DNA of 60,000 nucleotides from Cryptomeria japonica (taxonomy: Eukaryota; Streptophyta; Pinopsida; Cupressales; Cupressaceae): the NCBI RefSeq assembly GCF_030272615.1, contig NC_081405.1, positions 604,195,177 to 604,255,176 on the forward strand. Reading direction: 5' to 3'. Below, in pieces: positions 1 to 9,482 of this stretch. Made by a program: the position numbers and the translations under genes. How positions within the stretch are numbered: the first letter of the stretch is position 1; the number at the start of each line of letters is the position of its first letter. The notes beneath the pieces were generated by a model that had not been told where the DNA came from, searched no databases, and saw only the letters and a program-made list of their open reading frames with translations.

Positions 1-258
1 GATGAGAAAAACTAGGGTTTGATTGATCAACTAGAGTAGGAGATGAAGAATGAAGCACATATGAACTTGAAATTGAACAAACTTGTAGATTTGAAATTGA
101 GATACTGAAAGCATGAAAGGGAGAGGATTCTTGATGTGTACCTGATGCTACAAATTTATGAAAAACTAAACTAGACCAGGGCGCCATGCCACTGTCCTAA
201 TTCTGTAGACAAGAGGCTACAACTAAAAGACTGCAAAACTGATGACCTAAACCTGTAA
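1..258 (-). mobile_element. GEL 3' LTR, inner part cut off by the window edge
   Basis: This stretch aligns base for base with 31292-31540 in the 5' LTR of the gypsy-like element at the right (for example both contain gagaaaaactagggtttg). The alignment stops exactly where the CACTA transposon begins and resumes at 9483, so the two pieces are one LTR split by an insertion. The element is read on the minus strand, so this is the downstream end of its 3' LTR. About 166 bp of the LTR must lie left of base 1, so its outer end and target duplication cannot be seen. Confidence 0.85.
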
Positions 259-289
259 CACTAGTACATTTGGGCCTAATTTCTGATGG
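259..289 (+). repeat. CACTA left terminal inverted repeat
   Basis: The 31-bp repeat begins CACTAGTACATTTGGGCC and ends TTCTGATGG. It pairs with 9452-9482 with few mismatches. Subterminal short motifs follow in both orientations to about 480 (variants of CTGACGA, GTCGGA and CGTCAG), the expected layout for accessory-protein binding sites in CACTA ends. Confidence 0.92.
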
Positions 290-480
290 ACAATTATCGG
301 TAGTCTGACGACACCACGTCGGATTTCTGACAAATTTAACCGTCGAAAAATCATCGTCAGTCTTTTCGACGATGCCATTGGCGTCAGAATTTTGACAACG
401 TTATGAACTCTTCTAACGGCGGCTATATTTGCTCCCCCGGCCAAAAAATTATATAGATTACCATAGAAATTCTGACGGAT
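290..480. promoter_or_regulatory. CACTA left subterminal repeat region
   Basis: Short related motifs recur in both orientations: ctgacgacaccacgtcgga, aaccgtcgaaaaatc, cgtcagtcttttcgac, ggcgtcagaattttgacaac and aattctgacggat. In known CACTA elements such clusters are bound by the TNPA-type protein. That role is inferred from position and motif clustering only. Confidence 0.6.
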
Positions 481-1066
481 GCTATGTTTTCTCCTCAACG
501 ACTGTCCAACAAAGAAGTGACATTGGATATACAGCATCTTTGTTAGATGTTTCTTTAGTTCTTGTCAAAATTCTGATGGTATCAGACGATGTGGGTCAGA
601 CGACTTTGCCATTGGTGATGAAAGCATTGAACTATTTCTACTTTTAAAAATTGCATCAAACATTTTTTATTTATTTGATTCAATGTTATTTGCAAAAAAA
701 GATTATCAATGATGTTTCCTTTCTCCAAGAATTGTCTAGGATCTTTCCGTCAGATAATATGTAACATCCAATGATTAAATATTTTCTTACAAATGCTTAT
801 TTTATTTAATTATCATCTGAGTGTGAATTATAATTTATATCTGTGCAAAAGTAGAAGATACAAGATGAAGACTTGTGCGCAAGTAAATTTCATAAAAGAA
901 AGCAAGCAGGCATTATCTTGAATGACATGGAAACAATCTCATCAGTTGTCTAGAAGAGAGCAATTGTAGAAAAGAAGAGGAAAGTGTTAAAGGGTGATAA
1001 ATATATAGAGAGTATGCAATACAAACAAACAATGTCTGAAGTGTGTGATGTGACATCTCTAATTTA

Positions 1067-1660
1067 TGTCCAGAGGGACTAATTGGTTTTGGAGTTCTTG
1101 GGAAACCTATTGGGCCATGCTTGGAGGAAATCAATGTTTTCATGCAAGGACCACCTTTTTTCTATTATGAGAATGATGCTTTTGCACCGAAGGATATTTG
1201 GAAGGCAATATTCAAAAATTTCTATAGTGTGGAACCAGAGTTGGCAGACTCTAAGTACTTTTCAGCTTCCAGAAGACCAAGAGGTTATGTACACAATCTC
1301 CCAATAGAAGGGCGATTTCAAGAATTACCTCTCCCCCCCATGACTATTTAGGAAGCACTTCCTCAAACAAAGGACTATTGGCCTCCATGGGATCAAAGAA
1401 AAAAATTGAATCATAGACCCTAGACGATGTGGTGGTGTCCTTCATGAAGAACTCTACACTATAATTGAAACTTCACAAGGGAAACTACAAGATAGTGAAT
1501 AGAAATACATTCTTGAAAAGTCAGAAGAATGGATCTTGGTTTGGGTGGGGCCAGGTTAGGTGGTGCCTCTAGAGGTTGATGAGATAGAAATCATATTAGG
1601 ATTTAAAAAATATCACACTCCTGGAACTTCGTGTGGGACTGATCGATTGTGTTGTTTGGA
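1067..1660 (+). pseudogene. DRM-type DNA (cytosine-5) methyltransferase fragment, left arm of hairpin 1
   Basis: The translation starts CPEGLIGFGVLGKPIGPCLE and runs through FMQGPPFFYYEND, EPELADSKYFSASRRPRGYV and HNLPIEGRFQELPLPPMTI. After a stop codon at about 1349 it continues EALPQTKDYWPPWDQRKKLN. This order matches the catalytic region of plant DRM methyltransferases (domains-rearranged methyltransferases, which perform RNA-directed de novo DNA methylation in the nucleus). Family recognition is from remembered motif order, not a search. Stops and frame changes after about 1400 show the copy is broken. The UBA domains and most of the catalytic domain are absent. It is a captured fragment inside the CACTA element. 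Confidence 0.82.
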
Positions 1661-2292
1661 TATGCAACTGTATCTATTTGGAATGCATTACCCAAATAGC
1701 ACAATCGATCAATCCCACACGAAGTTCCACGAGTGTGATATTTTTGAAATCCTAATATGATTTCTATCTCGTCAACCTCTAGAGGAGCCACCTGACCTGG
1801 CCCCACCCAAACTAAGATCCATTCTTCCCACTTTTCAAGAATGTATTTATATTCACTATCTTGCAGTTTCCCTCGTGAATTTTTAGTTATAGTGCAGAGT
1901 TATTCACAAAGGACACCACCACATCAGCTACAGTCTAGCAATTCAAATTTTTTCTTTGAACCCATGGAGGACAATAGTCCTTTGTCTAAGAAAGTGCTTC
2001 TTGAATAGTCATGGGGGGTACAATTAATGCTCGAAATAGCCCTTCTATTGGGAGATTGTGTACATAACCTCTTGGTCTTCTGGAAGCCGAAAAGTACTTC
2101 AAGTCTGCCAACTCTGGTTCCACACTATAGAAATTATCGGATATTGCCTTCCATAAACCCTTTGGTGCAAAAGCATCATTCTCATATTAGGAAAAATGTG
2201 GCCCTTGCATGAACACATTGATTTCCTCCAATCGTGGCCCAATAGGTTTCCCAGGAACTCCAAAACTAGTTAGTCCCTGTGGACATAAATTA
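1660..2292 (-). pseudogene. DRM-type DNA methyltransferase fragment, right arm of hairpin 1
   Basis: Read on the minus strand from 2292, the same gene segment appears: RPRGYVHNLPIEG, PPMTIQEAL, then KYILEKWEEWILVWVGPGQ, VAPLEVDEIEIILGFQKYHT and, reaching the loop, LGNAFQIDTVAY. The last part corresponds to the DRM region just before the SAM-binding motif. Several stops and frameshifts interrupt it (for example in FS*YEND and ALS*TKDY). It is the inverted partner of 1067-1660 and diverged independently, so each arm keeps a slightly different set of readable codons. Confidence 0.82.
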
Positions 2293-2812
2293 GAGATGTC
2301 ACATCACACACTCTAGACATTGTTTGTTTGTATTGCATACTCTCTATGTATTTATCACCCTTTAACACTTTCCTCTTATTTTCTCCAATTTCTCTCTTCT
2401 AGGTAGCTGATGAGCTTGTTTCCATGTCATTCAAGATAATGCTTGCTTGCTTTCTTTTATGAAATTTACTTGCACATGAGTCTTCAACTTGTATCTTCTG
2501 CTTCCGCATAGATATAAATTTTAATTCATGCTTAGATGATAATTAAATTAAATAAGCATTTGTAAAGAAATGATTTAGTCATTCGATATTACATATTATC
2601 TAATGGAAACATCCTAGACAATTCTTGGAGAAAGGAAACATCATTGATAATCTTTTTTTGCAAATAACACTGAATCAAATAAATAAAAAATGTTTTATGC
2701 AATTTTTAAAATTAGAACTAGTTCAATGCTTTCATCACTGATGGCAAAGCCGTCTGACCCACAACATTATCCATAATAGAACAAATCACTATAATAGGCT
2801 ATTATAAAGAAT

Positions 2813-3480
2813 CTATACAAAAATATGAAAGAACATTAAATTACCATTATAAACCCATAAACCATTAAATAGTGAAAATAGATATAAATTTGTAAATGTC
2901 TCCCTACAAACACCACAACCATAACCAAAACAAAAAAAATTCTTACCAGCAAAAACTAAGTAGCTAGTGAGTTGCAAGTCTACAACATCTCTTAGATGAT
3001 TGAACTGTTTCTTAATTTTGTTCTTCTGATTAGTCAATGGATTTAGTTGCATGTAAAAGTTTTCTATTTGAAGCCTTTTATTTCCTTCTACATCATTCTT
3101 CATGTCTAAAGTATTGGACAGTTGTACAATTTGTGATGCTATAATATCTATGTGACCCTTAATATCCTTAGTTTATTTAGGCCATTGCCTTTAAAACATG
3201 TATGCCACCACTACATCCTTTACACTTTTCTAAAAAGAAAATTATGCTTTCTTTTAGTTGGATATGTGTTGTTGCACATTTAATCACCAAAACTTCTAGT
3301 CTTTTCTCTTCCACCTTCTTCTCTACATCCTTCAATCAAACTTTGGCTTCCAATTTGAAAGAATGTTCCTTGAATCCATTAAGCATAAATTGTTTTTTCT
3401 CTGCACTTGACAAAGACTCATCCAAAAATACTTCTAGAAGTCCTTCATGAAGGACTTTCACTGCATCATTAATAAGTTAT
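2813..3480 (-). pseudogene. Decayed protein-coding-like stretch of unknown origin
   Basis: On the minus strand a broken reading frame runs from about 3480 to 2813 with segments such as EVFLDESLSSAEKKQFMLNG, LKDVEKKVEEKRLEVLV and, in a 96-codon open frame at 3103-2813, HLRDVVDLQLTSYLVFAGKN. The first part is rich in Lys/Glu and looks helical. I do not recognise the family. It lies inside the CACTA element just outside hairpin 1, so it may be another captured fragment or part of the donor locus. Evidence for coding origin is only composition and partial openness. Confidence 0.3.
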
Positions 3481-3738
3481 GATCCCTATATTTGAGACTT
3501 AATAAAATTATTGTGAGTAGAATGGTGAAGTTTATCACCCAAACAAATCATATGCAAGGGAGACAATCACTTAAGGTCCATCTGATCTTGAGACATTGAT
3601 GCCCACTTTAGCATGTCACATCCTAAATTGACAAGACTAGGATGCCTTACGTGCCCTGGTACTTATGATTGGGACCCAAAATATGACCCTTCATTTCTTG
3701 CCTCATGTGTGAGAAAAAATTCAAACACTTTATGTATG

Positions 3739-4303
3739 ATTAGGTATAAAAGGAAGCCTACCCTATCATTTGAAGGGGTACTCTACCTACAATTCAAGTG
3801 ATCTCTTAATTATAAAATCAATTCAATTCCATGTGAACAAGCAATCAAGCACTGAAGAAGAACTCAAGTTAAAGCACAACATTCATGATCAATAGTCTAC
3901 ATGGCATCCTAAAACCCTGTGTGAGGATTCAAGAAAGATTCATCAAGTTATCATGTTCAATTTTAAGCATTTTTAGATTAGATCTAAAGGGATCATTTTA
4001 AAGAGGGAGGAAGAGATATTTTCCTAAAGATGTCTACCTCCAAAAATAGAGGAGATATTTAATAAAGATATCATCTTGTAAATTAAGAAATGGGCAGGAG
4101 ATTAAGAATACAAACCTTCCATATTGCACACTTGAAGGTATATTCAAACCTATTTGACCTAGGAAAGCCCTCATCAACAACCCTATTTTCATCCTTTTGT
4201 GTGTAGGAAATTGATTCAAGAGTTATGTGTGAAGAATTTGGCAAAGTAAATGATGACAATCAAACTCAAATTTTGATGGCATGAAAAGAAGAAGAGTAGG
4301 CTA
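3739..4303 (+). repeat. Direct repeat R1 with TATA-like box, upstream of hairpin 2
   Basis: This segment is repeated in the same orientation at 4727-5173. Shared landmarks are ggtataaaaggaagcctacc near the start, tttaagcatttttagattag in the middle and caaactcaaattttgatggc at the end. The ggtataaaagg box followed by sequence resembling a transcribed leader looks like a retrotransposon LTR promoter region. R1 lies on the same strand as, and upstream of, the DRM hairpin at 4498-4720. R1 is longer in the middle than R2. Confidence 0.6.
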
Positions 4304-4436
4304 GTTCCATACACCTTCCTTTACTATTTTAAAAATATCATCGATCAAAATATTGTCCAGTAGTAGTATGGAGTGCATTTCATCTATTTTATGCCCAAAG
4401 ATTTCATCGTACCACTTTCTTTTCAAAGGTGACTAA

Positions 4437-4640
4437 TCAATTGCGTTGTTTGGGTAATGCATTCCAAATAGATACAGTTGCATACCATTTATCTGTCTTG
4501 AAAGCCTTTTATCCTGATGGCATTAAATTAAACTTCTTTCTCTATTTTCTGGCGATCTCTAGAGCAGAGGTTGCTTTGCATCGACTTGGGATACATTTAA
4601 CTTGTGTTGTATCTGCAGAAATTTGTATCCTAGGTTGATG
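4437..4640 (+). pseudogene. DRM-type methyltransferase fragment spanning motif I, left arm of hairpin 2
   Basis: The plus-strand translation reads LRCLGNAFQIDTVAY, then HLSVLKAFYPDGIKL, a diverged motif I stretch, then AEVALHRLGIHLTCVVSAEI and a stop. This matches the DRM catalytic region directly downstream of the hairpin 1 segment. The S-adenosylmethionine-binding motif I (normally FSGIGG) is degraded here, so this copy could not encode a working enzyme. The first 15 residues overlap the segment at the loop of hairpin 1, so the two hairpins tile one source gene. Confidence 0.8.
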
Positions 4641-4720
4641 CAATGCAACCTCTACTCCACCTATACCAGATAGAAGAGAAAGTACTTTAATTTAAAGTTA
4701 TCAAGATAAAATGCTTTCAA
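4498..4720. repeat. Hairpin 2: inverted repeat of the DRM motif I region
   Basis: The left arm 4498-4598 and right arm 4621-4720 are imperfect inverted copies (coordinate sum about 9218, loop about 22 bp). On the minus strand the right arm reads KVLSLLSGIGGVEVALHQ after ignoring two stops, so it keeps a better copy of motif I than the left arm. Direct repeats R1 and R2 flank the hairpin on both sides. Confidence 0.78.
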
Positions 4721-4726
4721 AAATTA

Positions 4727-5173
4727 TATTAGGTATAAAAGGAAGCCTACCCTATCATTTGAAGGGGTTCACCTACAATTCAAGTGATCTCTTAATTATA
4801 AAATCAATTCAATTCCAAGTGAACAAGCCATCAAGCATTCATCAAGCATTGAAGGAGAATTCAAGTTAAAGCACACCATTCTACATGACATCCTAAAACC
4901 TTGTGTGAGGAGTCAAGAAATATTCATCAAGGTATCATGTACAATTTTAAGCATTTTTAGATTAGATCTATCCTTTCCCTCAAAAGGAAAACATTATACT
5001 TCAAGGTTAATTCACAACTCGAGGTTTGACCTAGGAAAACCCCCATCAACAAACCTATTTTCATCATTTTATGTGTAGGAAATTGATTCAGGAGTTACAT
5101 GTGAAGAATTTGGAAAAGTAAATGATGAAAATCAAACTCAAATTTTGATGGCATGAAAAGCATAAGAATAGGC
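4727..5173 (+). repeat. Direct repeat R2, second copy of R1
   Basis: It begins aggtataaaaggaagcctac like R1 and runs to the same end motif, with an internal replacement (about 4970-5020) where R1 has a longer purine-rich insert. It starts within a few bases of the end of hairpin 2, so the R1-hairpin-R2 unit may have arisen by one duplication or by insertion between two LTR-like copies. Confidence 0.6.
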
Positions 5174-7860
5174 CATTTCACACCTCCTAGTCCCAAGAAT
5201 TTTTGACAACCTTTTGATAGTAGATTATGTGTACCATCCTAATCCAAAAAGCATTCATTTTGTCTACATCTGATAGGTGGAGGATTTGGTTGATCCACAC
5301 CTCCTAGTCCCAACAATCCTACTTGGACACTCTGGCACAGGATAAGAGATATGACTTCTAGGTCTACTAAGGAGATGCTTACTATTAGTCATATGATAAG
5401 AGAAAATAGAAGAAACATGAATACTAATAACTAACAAGTTGTGTAATGTTGGGTGATTCATGTTACATCATGGATTTCATTGGCTAGCAAGTTGTGTTAT
5501 GTTAGGTGATCCATGATAGAGAAGATTAACAAACAAAACCATTTGTTTGCAAGGAAATCCAAAAACTCTACTACAAAATGGTTGTTGTAGTGACACAAAA
5601 CATAAACAACAATAATAACCAACACTTGCAAAGGTGCAAAAAACAACAATGGTCCCACTAGCATTAATCCATACTATTCCAAGCAACGAATCTCAAAAAA
5701 ATAATAACCATACCCTAGGGGATGCTATGTACCATGACACCTCTAGTTTGAGGATATAATATAAATGAATTAACACGAGAAAAAAGGAGAGCACATATGC
5801 CTCCCCTTAAGATGTCAACATACCTCTAGGTTGATATCTTAAGGTAGATAGTGATCAAGGCCCATAAGCACCTTCAACACCAATAAGATATGCTTAATAA
5901 ACATACATGCATTCCAAGCTAGGAAGAAAGATCCTTGTACATGCCTCATTGCTATAAGAAAGGAAGAGATAGTTGTAAAAGAGATATTATGGAAACATTA
6001 AATATAATTTAAATGAAGGCAACCAAAAGAATTCAGAGAGATAAAAAACTCTATAGAGCAACTATTTTGCATACCTCAAATACAAAATTGTAGGGTGGAA
6101 CAATAAAAAATGGCAAATCAAGGAAAGAATGAAAGATCCACACCAAATTCTTATACAATGCAGTCCAGTTGAAGGATTTTCATTCAACACAAGATAGTGA
6201 AGGGGTCAATATGATGATTTATTTGAAGGTTCATAAGTTAAAGGTAGTCACTAACATATAAAGAGTGAATAAATTGAAGAGCCCGATGAATTGCCAGCGT
6301 AGCATGAGGATGTATGATGTTAACAATAGCAAAATGATATTATGATGGTGGTGAAACTACAAAAAGTTTTGATCATATTTTTATTGAGCATAAAAGCAAC
6401 CACCTTGAGGCCATGAATGATAGGTATCGTGTTGTAGAGTATCAACCCTTGTTGAACTAGGGTGTCACATTTTTTAGGCTCGATCAGTGCAAGGAGACAA
6501 TTTGTGTATATGAAGTGGTTTCAATTAGCCATTTTGTGTATAAGTAGAGAGGAGAGGTCGATGTCATTGTTTATTTGCCTACAAAACAATGAAAGAGGTC
6601 CTAATCAAGGAACACACATGTCCAAGCATGGAGAGAATTTGGATTCAGGACAATTCTATGCAAGAAAGGATATCAAGTTATAAAAGATAAAAATCAAAAA
6701 AGGTAAAGTGAATCCTTAAAAAAGAGGAACAATTGACAAATATTATTCTTGCTCCACAATGTAGAGACAAGAAGAACTAGGCTATTACATTGCATCCCAA
6801 GTATGATTGCACATGAAATCGTAGTACCATGAATGACAATGATCCCCTAATAGGTAGCTAAGCTACCAATGTCATATAGCAAGATAAAAAAATAATAGGT
6901 TATAAATGTCATTTAGAAGGGATATGATGAGTGTATAAATCATTGTCACCTATTATTTAAATGTTACTAGAACTAAAATAAGTTGTTGAATTTTAATCTC
7001 CAAATGATGGCATTCGTTAGTGGATAGTTGATGATGCTTGAAAAAAGGATTGTCCTAATTTTTTTTATGGTTTTTTCTTCAATTTTTCAAGGGGAGAGTA
7101 ATAAAGTTGGCTTTAAGAAACTCATACAAAATTATCTCTTGTTGTAATATTAAAAGTTGTTGGAAAAGTCATATATATATTAGACAATGGGGGAGGGGAT
7201 GTCAACAAAGGAGGAGGATAGAAACCTAAATCTTCTTTAGAAAAATGTAATGTATATTTCTCATGAACCTCCACACTTAATTGCACACATCCTAAATCAT
7301 GTCCATTGCATCCATGTGTATAATTAAATGTGGTACTTAAATCATGTCTAGAGGAGTGTGTTCGTTCATATTTTCAAAGTTTAAAGATCCTCAACTGTCA
7401 TCAAGACATGTGTTGGAAGAAGAGGTTGGAATAGATTTAGAAGAAGCTTGAATAATTGACACATAAAACTCCCTTGAGACTTCATATTTGGATATGTAAA
7501 TGTTATTCAATTCTCAATTCAAGATGCAAGTTATATTCAAGGTTATATTTTCTTTCAAATATGTGTTATATATTTAGTATGATAAATCTGATTATAGTCT
7601 TGTGTGTTGCAGATGAGAGGAACATTTATCGATTTCAATGTCCTTCTCACAAATGCCGATTGATATGTATATAAGCAAGGAGGATCAAGCAATACCTTAA
7701 CCGGTCATGTCTATTAGACATGACCAATCAAGATATTACTACCTTTTGAATTATCGTGTACTTACCAATCAGTGTATATCACTTAACAAATCCCCTGATA
7801 CTTAATCGGTGTGTCTATCATATGCAAGATAACCAATACTAATCGGTATGTATTATTTAA
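5174..7860. repeat. CACTA interior with degraded dispersed repeat; no gene recognised
   Basis: Parts of 5463-6960 resemble 18347-19442 in the GEL interior. For example, aggctattacattgcatccc at 6779 matches aggctattatgttgcttcca at 19171, both followed by tgattgca-type and caatgat/caatgag motifs. A short internal repeat (caagttgtgtaatgttgggt and caagttgtgttatgttaggt) lies at about 5438-5505. All open frames are short and none has recognisable motifs. Confidence 0.4.
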
Positions 7861-7864
7861 GCCC

Positions 7865-8010
7865 GATAAAAATCAATGTTCATAGTTAATATATCAACCG
7901 ATATTAATCAGAGTGCATTGGTTAACCCTGATAACGATCAGTGTTCATAGTTAATATGTTAACTGATATTAATTGGAGTGCATTGGTTTTAATGTAAACC
8001 GATACCAATC
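7865..8010. repeat. Two tandem copies of a unit of about 66 bp
   Basis: Two adjacent copies share the core gttcatagttaatat...gtgcattggtt, starting at about 7877 and 7940. Many palindromic-looking CCGAT/ATCGG words surround them from 7690 to 8050. This pattern resembles the CCGGT-rich LTRs elsewhere in the window, so it may be a decayed LTR fragment. The stretch 8010-8729 holds nothing I recognise. Confidence 0.5.
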
Positions 8011-8729
8011 GGTATTCTGTGCTATGAGATTTACAACCAATGATTATCGGTAGTTAAGCATTGATTGAACTTTTCAAGTATGGTTGAATATATACAAATT
8101 TAAGAATGATCATCAAATGAAGGAACAATAGCTTGAAGTCTTCGTCATAGTTTATTGATAGGATAGATGATTGAATGAGAGACTTCATTTATTTCTCATT
8201 CAATCATTTATCTTACCGAGGCTATCATGCATTAACAGGATAGAGGGACCTTATATCAAATGAAGGAAGGCATGAGAGTGATATATGTATTGGTGTAATT
8301 ATTATACTTTTGAATATTTATCCTTAGTATAATATTGGAAATAGTATCTTATACTAATTAGGGAGTCATAATTAGGATATTATTTTCCCATTTTTAATTG
8401 TTGATCTCATTATTTAAGACATAAATGTTTTTCATCATTTCTTTACTTTATGTGGAATATATATCTAATGTAATTATTTATATTTTTAATAAGAAAATAT
8501 ATTTATTGGAGTAATCATGTGGTTTTTTAATTTTATCTCTTGTCTAAGAGAAATTATTGAAGATCATAACTCTAACATGGCTTTATTTTGGATGAGTAAC
8601 AAAATTCCTCTATTATTTATCTTATGATAGATGTTCATACCTTGTTCAAAAACTTCCAATTTCTATGAGGCAGTATGTCAAACAGTCGATGTGCCATTTC
8701 AAAGATCCCATTTTTCTACAGGCTAGGGG

Positions 8730-9005
8730 ATGTTGACAAAGCTTTACACCCACGCCAATGCCAATGGAGAATCAGAATCTTTGCTCGGGATCACCATTTC
8801 AAGGCTCTTTATCTTGCTTTTCTTGGGATCACCATTCATTTCTAGCAGGACTCGAGCATTGATTTCAAATAGATATGATCTCTATTCAGTAGATTCTCCA
8901 GTTGTAGATCCGGATGCAGAGTCAGTTTCATATCCCCTAGATGTTGATCGAGCGTATCCATATCCAATGACAGAGAGGGAAGCGGATCTGCCAGAAGTGG
9001 ATTGA
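8730..9005 (+). CDS. Unrecognised 91-codon open frame with higher GC than its surroundings
   Basis: The frame encodes a mixed protein with a hydrophobic middle (SRLFILLFLGSPFISS, residues about 24-39) and an acidic C-terminus (MTEREADLPEVD). The local sequence is richer in GC than the flanking AT-rich CACTA DNA, and it lies about 250 bp inside the right subterminal region. It could be a captured exon, an organelle-derived piece or a chance frame. No family is recognised and no splice context was confirmed. Confidence 0.2.
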   Translation: MLTKLYTHANANGESESLLGITISRLFILLFLGSPFISSRTRALISNRYDLYSVDSPVVDPDAESVSYPLDVDRAYPYPMTEREADLPEVD

Positions 9006-9234
9006 GTTGGATATTAAAATGTTGTTGATCTTGCAGTTATCCACCTAGCAGAACCATTAGCATCCAAATGATTGATCAGATTTCTATAGCTGGGTAGCGA
9101 ACCGCCTTTGCTTATGACTAAAATCCACTATAAATTTGATCTGGTTCAACCCACCTTTGATATAGTTGTTGGGGTTTGATAGAGGTGGAACTTTGGGTGG
9201 GAGTACGCTATTATGGGAAGAGGCCACGAAAATG

Positions 9235-9451
9235 ATTTGAAATGTCTTGGTCTTTTTTTTTTAAAGTAATGTCCGCTGTCATCAGAATTTTGACGAACGC
9301 GGGCACTTTTTGTAAAAAACACAAATGTTGTTGCCAATTCCTTCTTTGCCGAAAACATATATTGAATTATCGTTGGAATTCCGATGAATGCGGGCAATTT
9401 TTCAAAAAAAAATCAAATTTGTTCACAATAAACCTTCTCTGTCGGAAACCT
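9235..9451. promoter_or_regulatory. CACTA right subterminal repeat region
   Basis: Repeated motifs precede the right end: catcagaattttgacgaacg, cgttggaattccgatgaatg and ctgtcggaaacctccatcag, with gcgggc twice. They match the style of the left subterminal motifs in inverted orientation, supporting the call that 259 and 9482 are true ends. Confidence 0.6.
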
Positions 9452-9482
9452 CCATCAGAATTTTAGGGCAAATGTATTAGTG
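9452..9482 (-). repeat. CACTA right terminal inverted repeat
   Basis: The 31-bp repeat ends ...GTATTAGTG and, read inward on the minus strand, begins CACTAATACATTTGCCCT. It pairs with 259-289. The next three bases (TAG) form the right copy of the target duplication. Confidence 0.92.

Larger units (their letters stand above)
590..2763. repeat. Large inverted repeat (hairpin 1) of DRM methyltransferase sequence
   Basis: The left arm (about 590-1659) and right arm (about 1692-2763) are imperfect reverse complements over nearly their whole length. The outer edges are tgtgggtcagacg and cgtctgacccaca; the inner edges are gatcgattgtg and cacaatcgatc. The loop is only about 30 bp. Pair coordinates sum to about 3353 throughout, so the symmetry is continuous. 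Both arms hold the same coding stretch of a DRM-type DNA methyltransferase plus what looks like its upstream intron or flank. Differences between the arms (substitutions and small indels) show it is not newly formed. An RNA crossing it would fold into a long duplex. Confidence 0.9.
259..9482. mobile_element. CACTA (En/Spm-type) transposon carrying captured gene pieces
   Basis: The ends are 31-bp terminal inverted repeats beginning CACTAGTACATTTGGGCC on the left and, read inward on the other strand, CACTAATACATTTGCCCT on the right. They are flanked by a 3-bp target duplication (TAA at 256-258, TAG at 9483-9485, one base changed). Removing 259-9482 plus one TSD copy restores an LTR that aligns with 31490-31600. 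CACTA ends and 3-bp duplications define this superfamily. The 9.2-kb body has no recognisable TNP2-type transposase, so it looks non-autonomous. It carries DRM methyltransferase fragments in two hairpins, direct repeats with a TATA-like box, and other unrecognised sequence. Its orientation cannot be assigned without a transposase. Confidence 0.9.

Noticed and set aside
4429-4638. Intact small methyltransferase gene
   Set aside because: The match to DRM is real but covers only about 65 residues, motif I is damaged and the frame ends at once; a fragment.
8730-9005. Confident organelle-derived insertion
   Set aside because: Base composition is different, but I cannot match it to a plastid or mitochondrial gene by eye.
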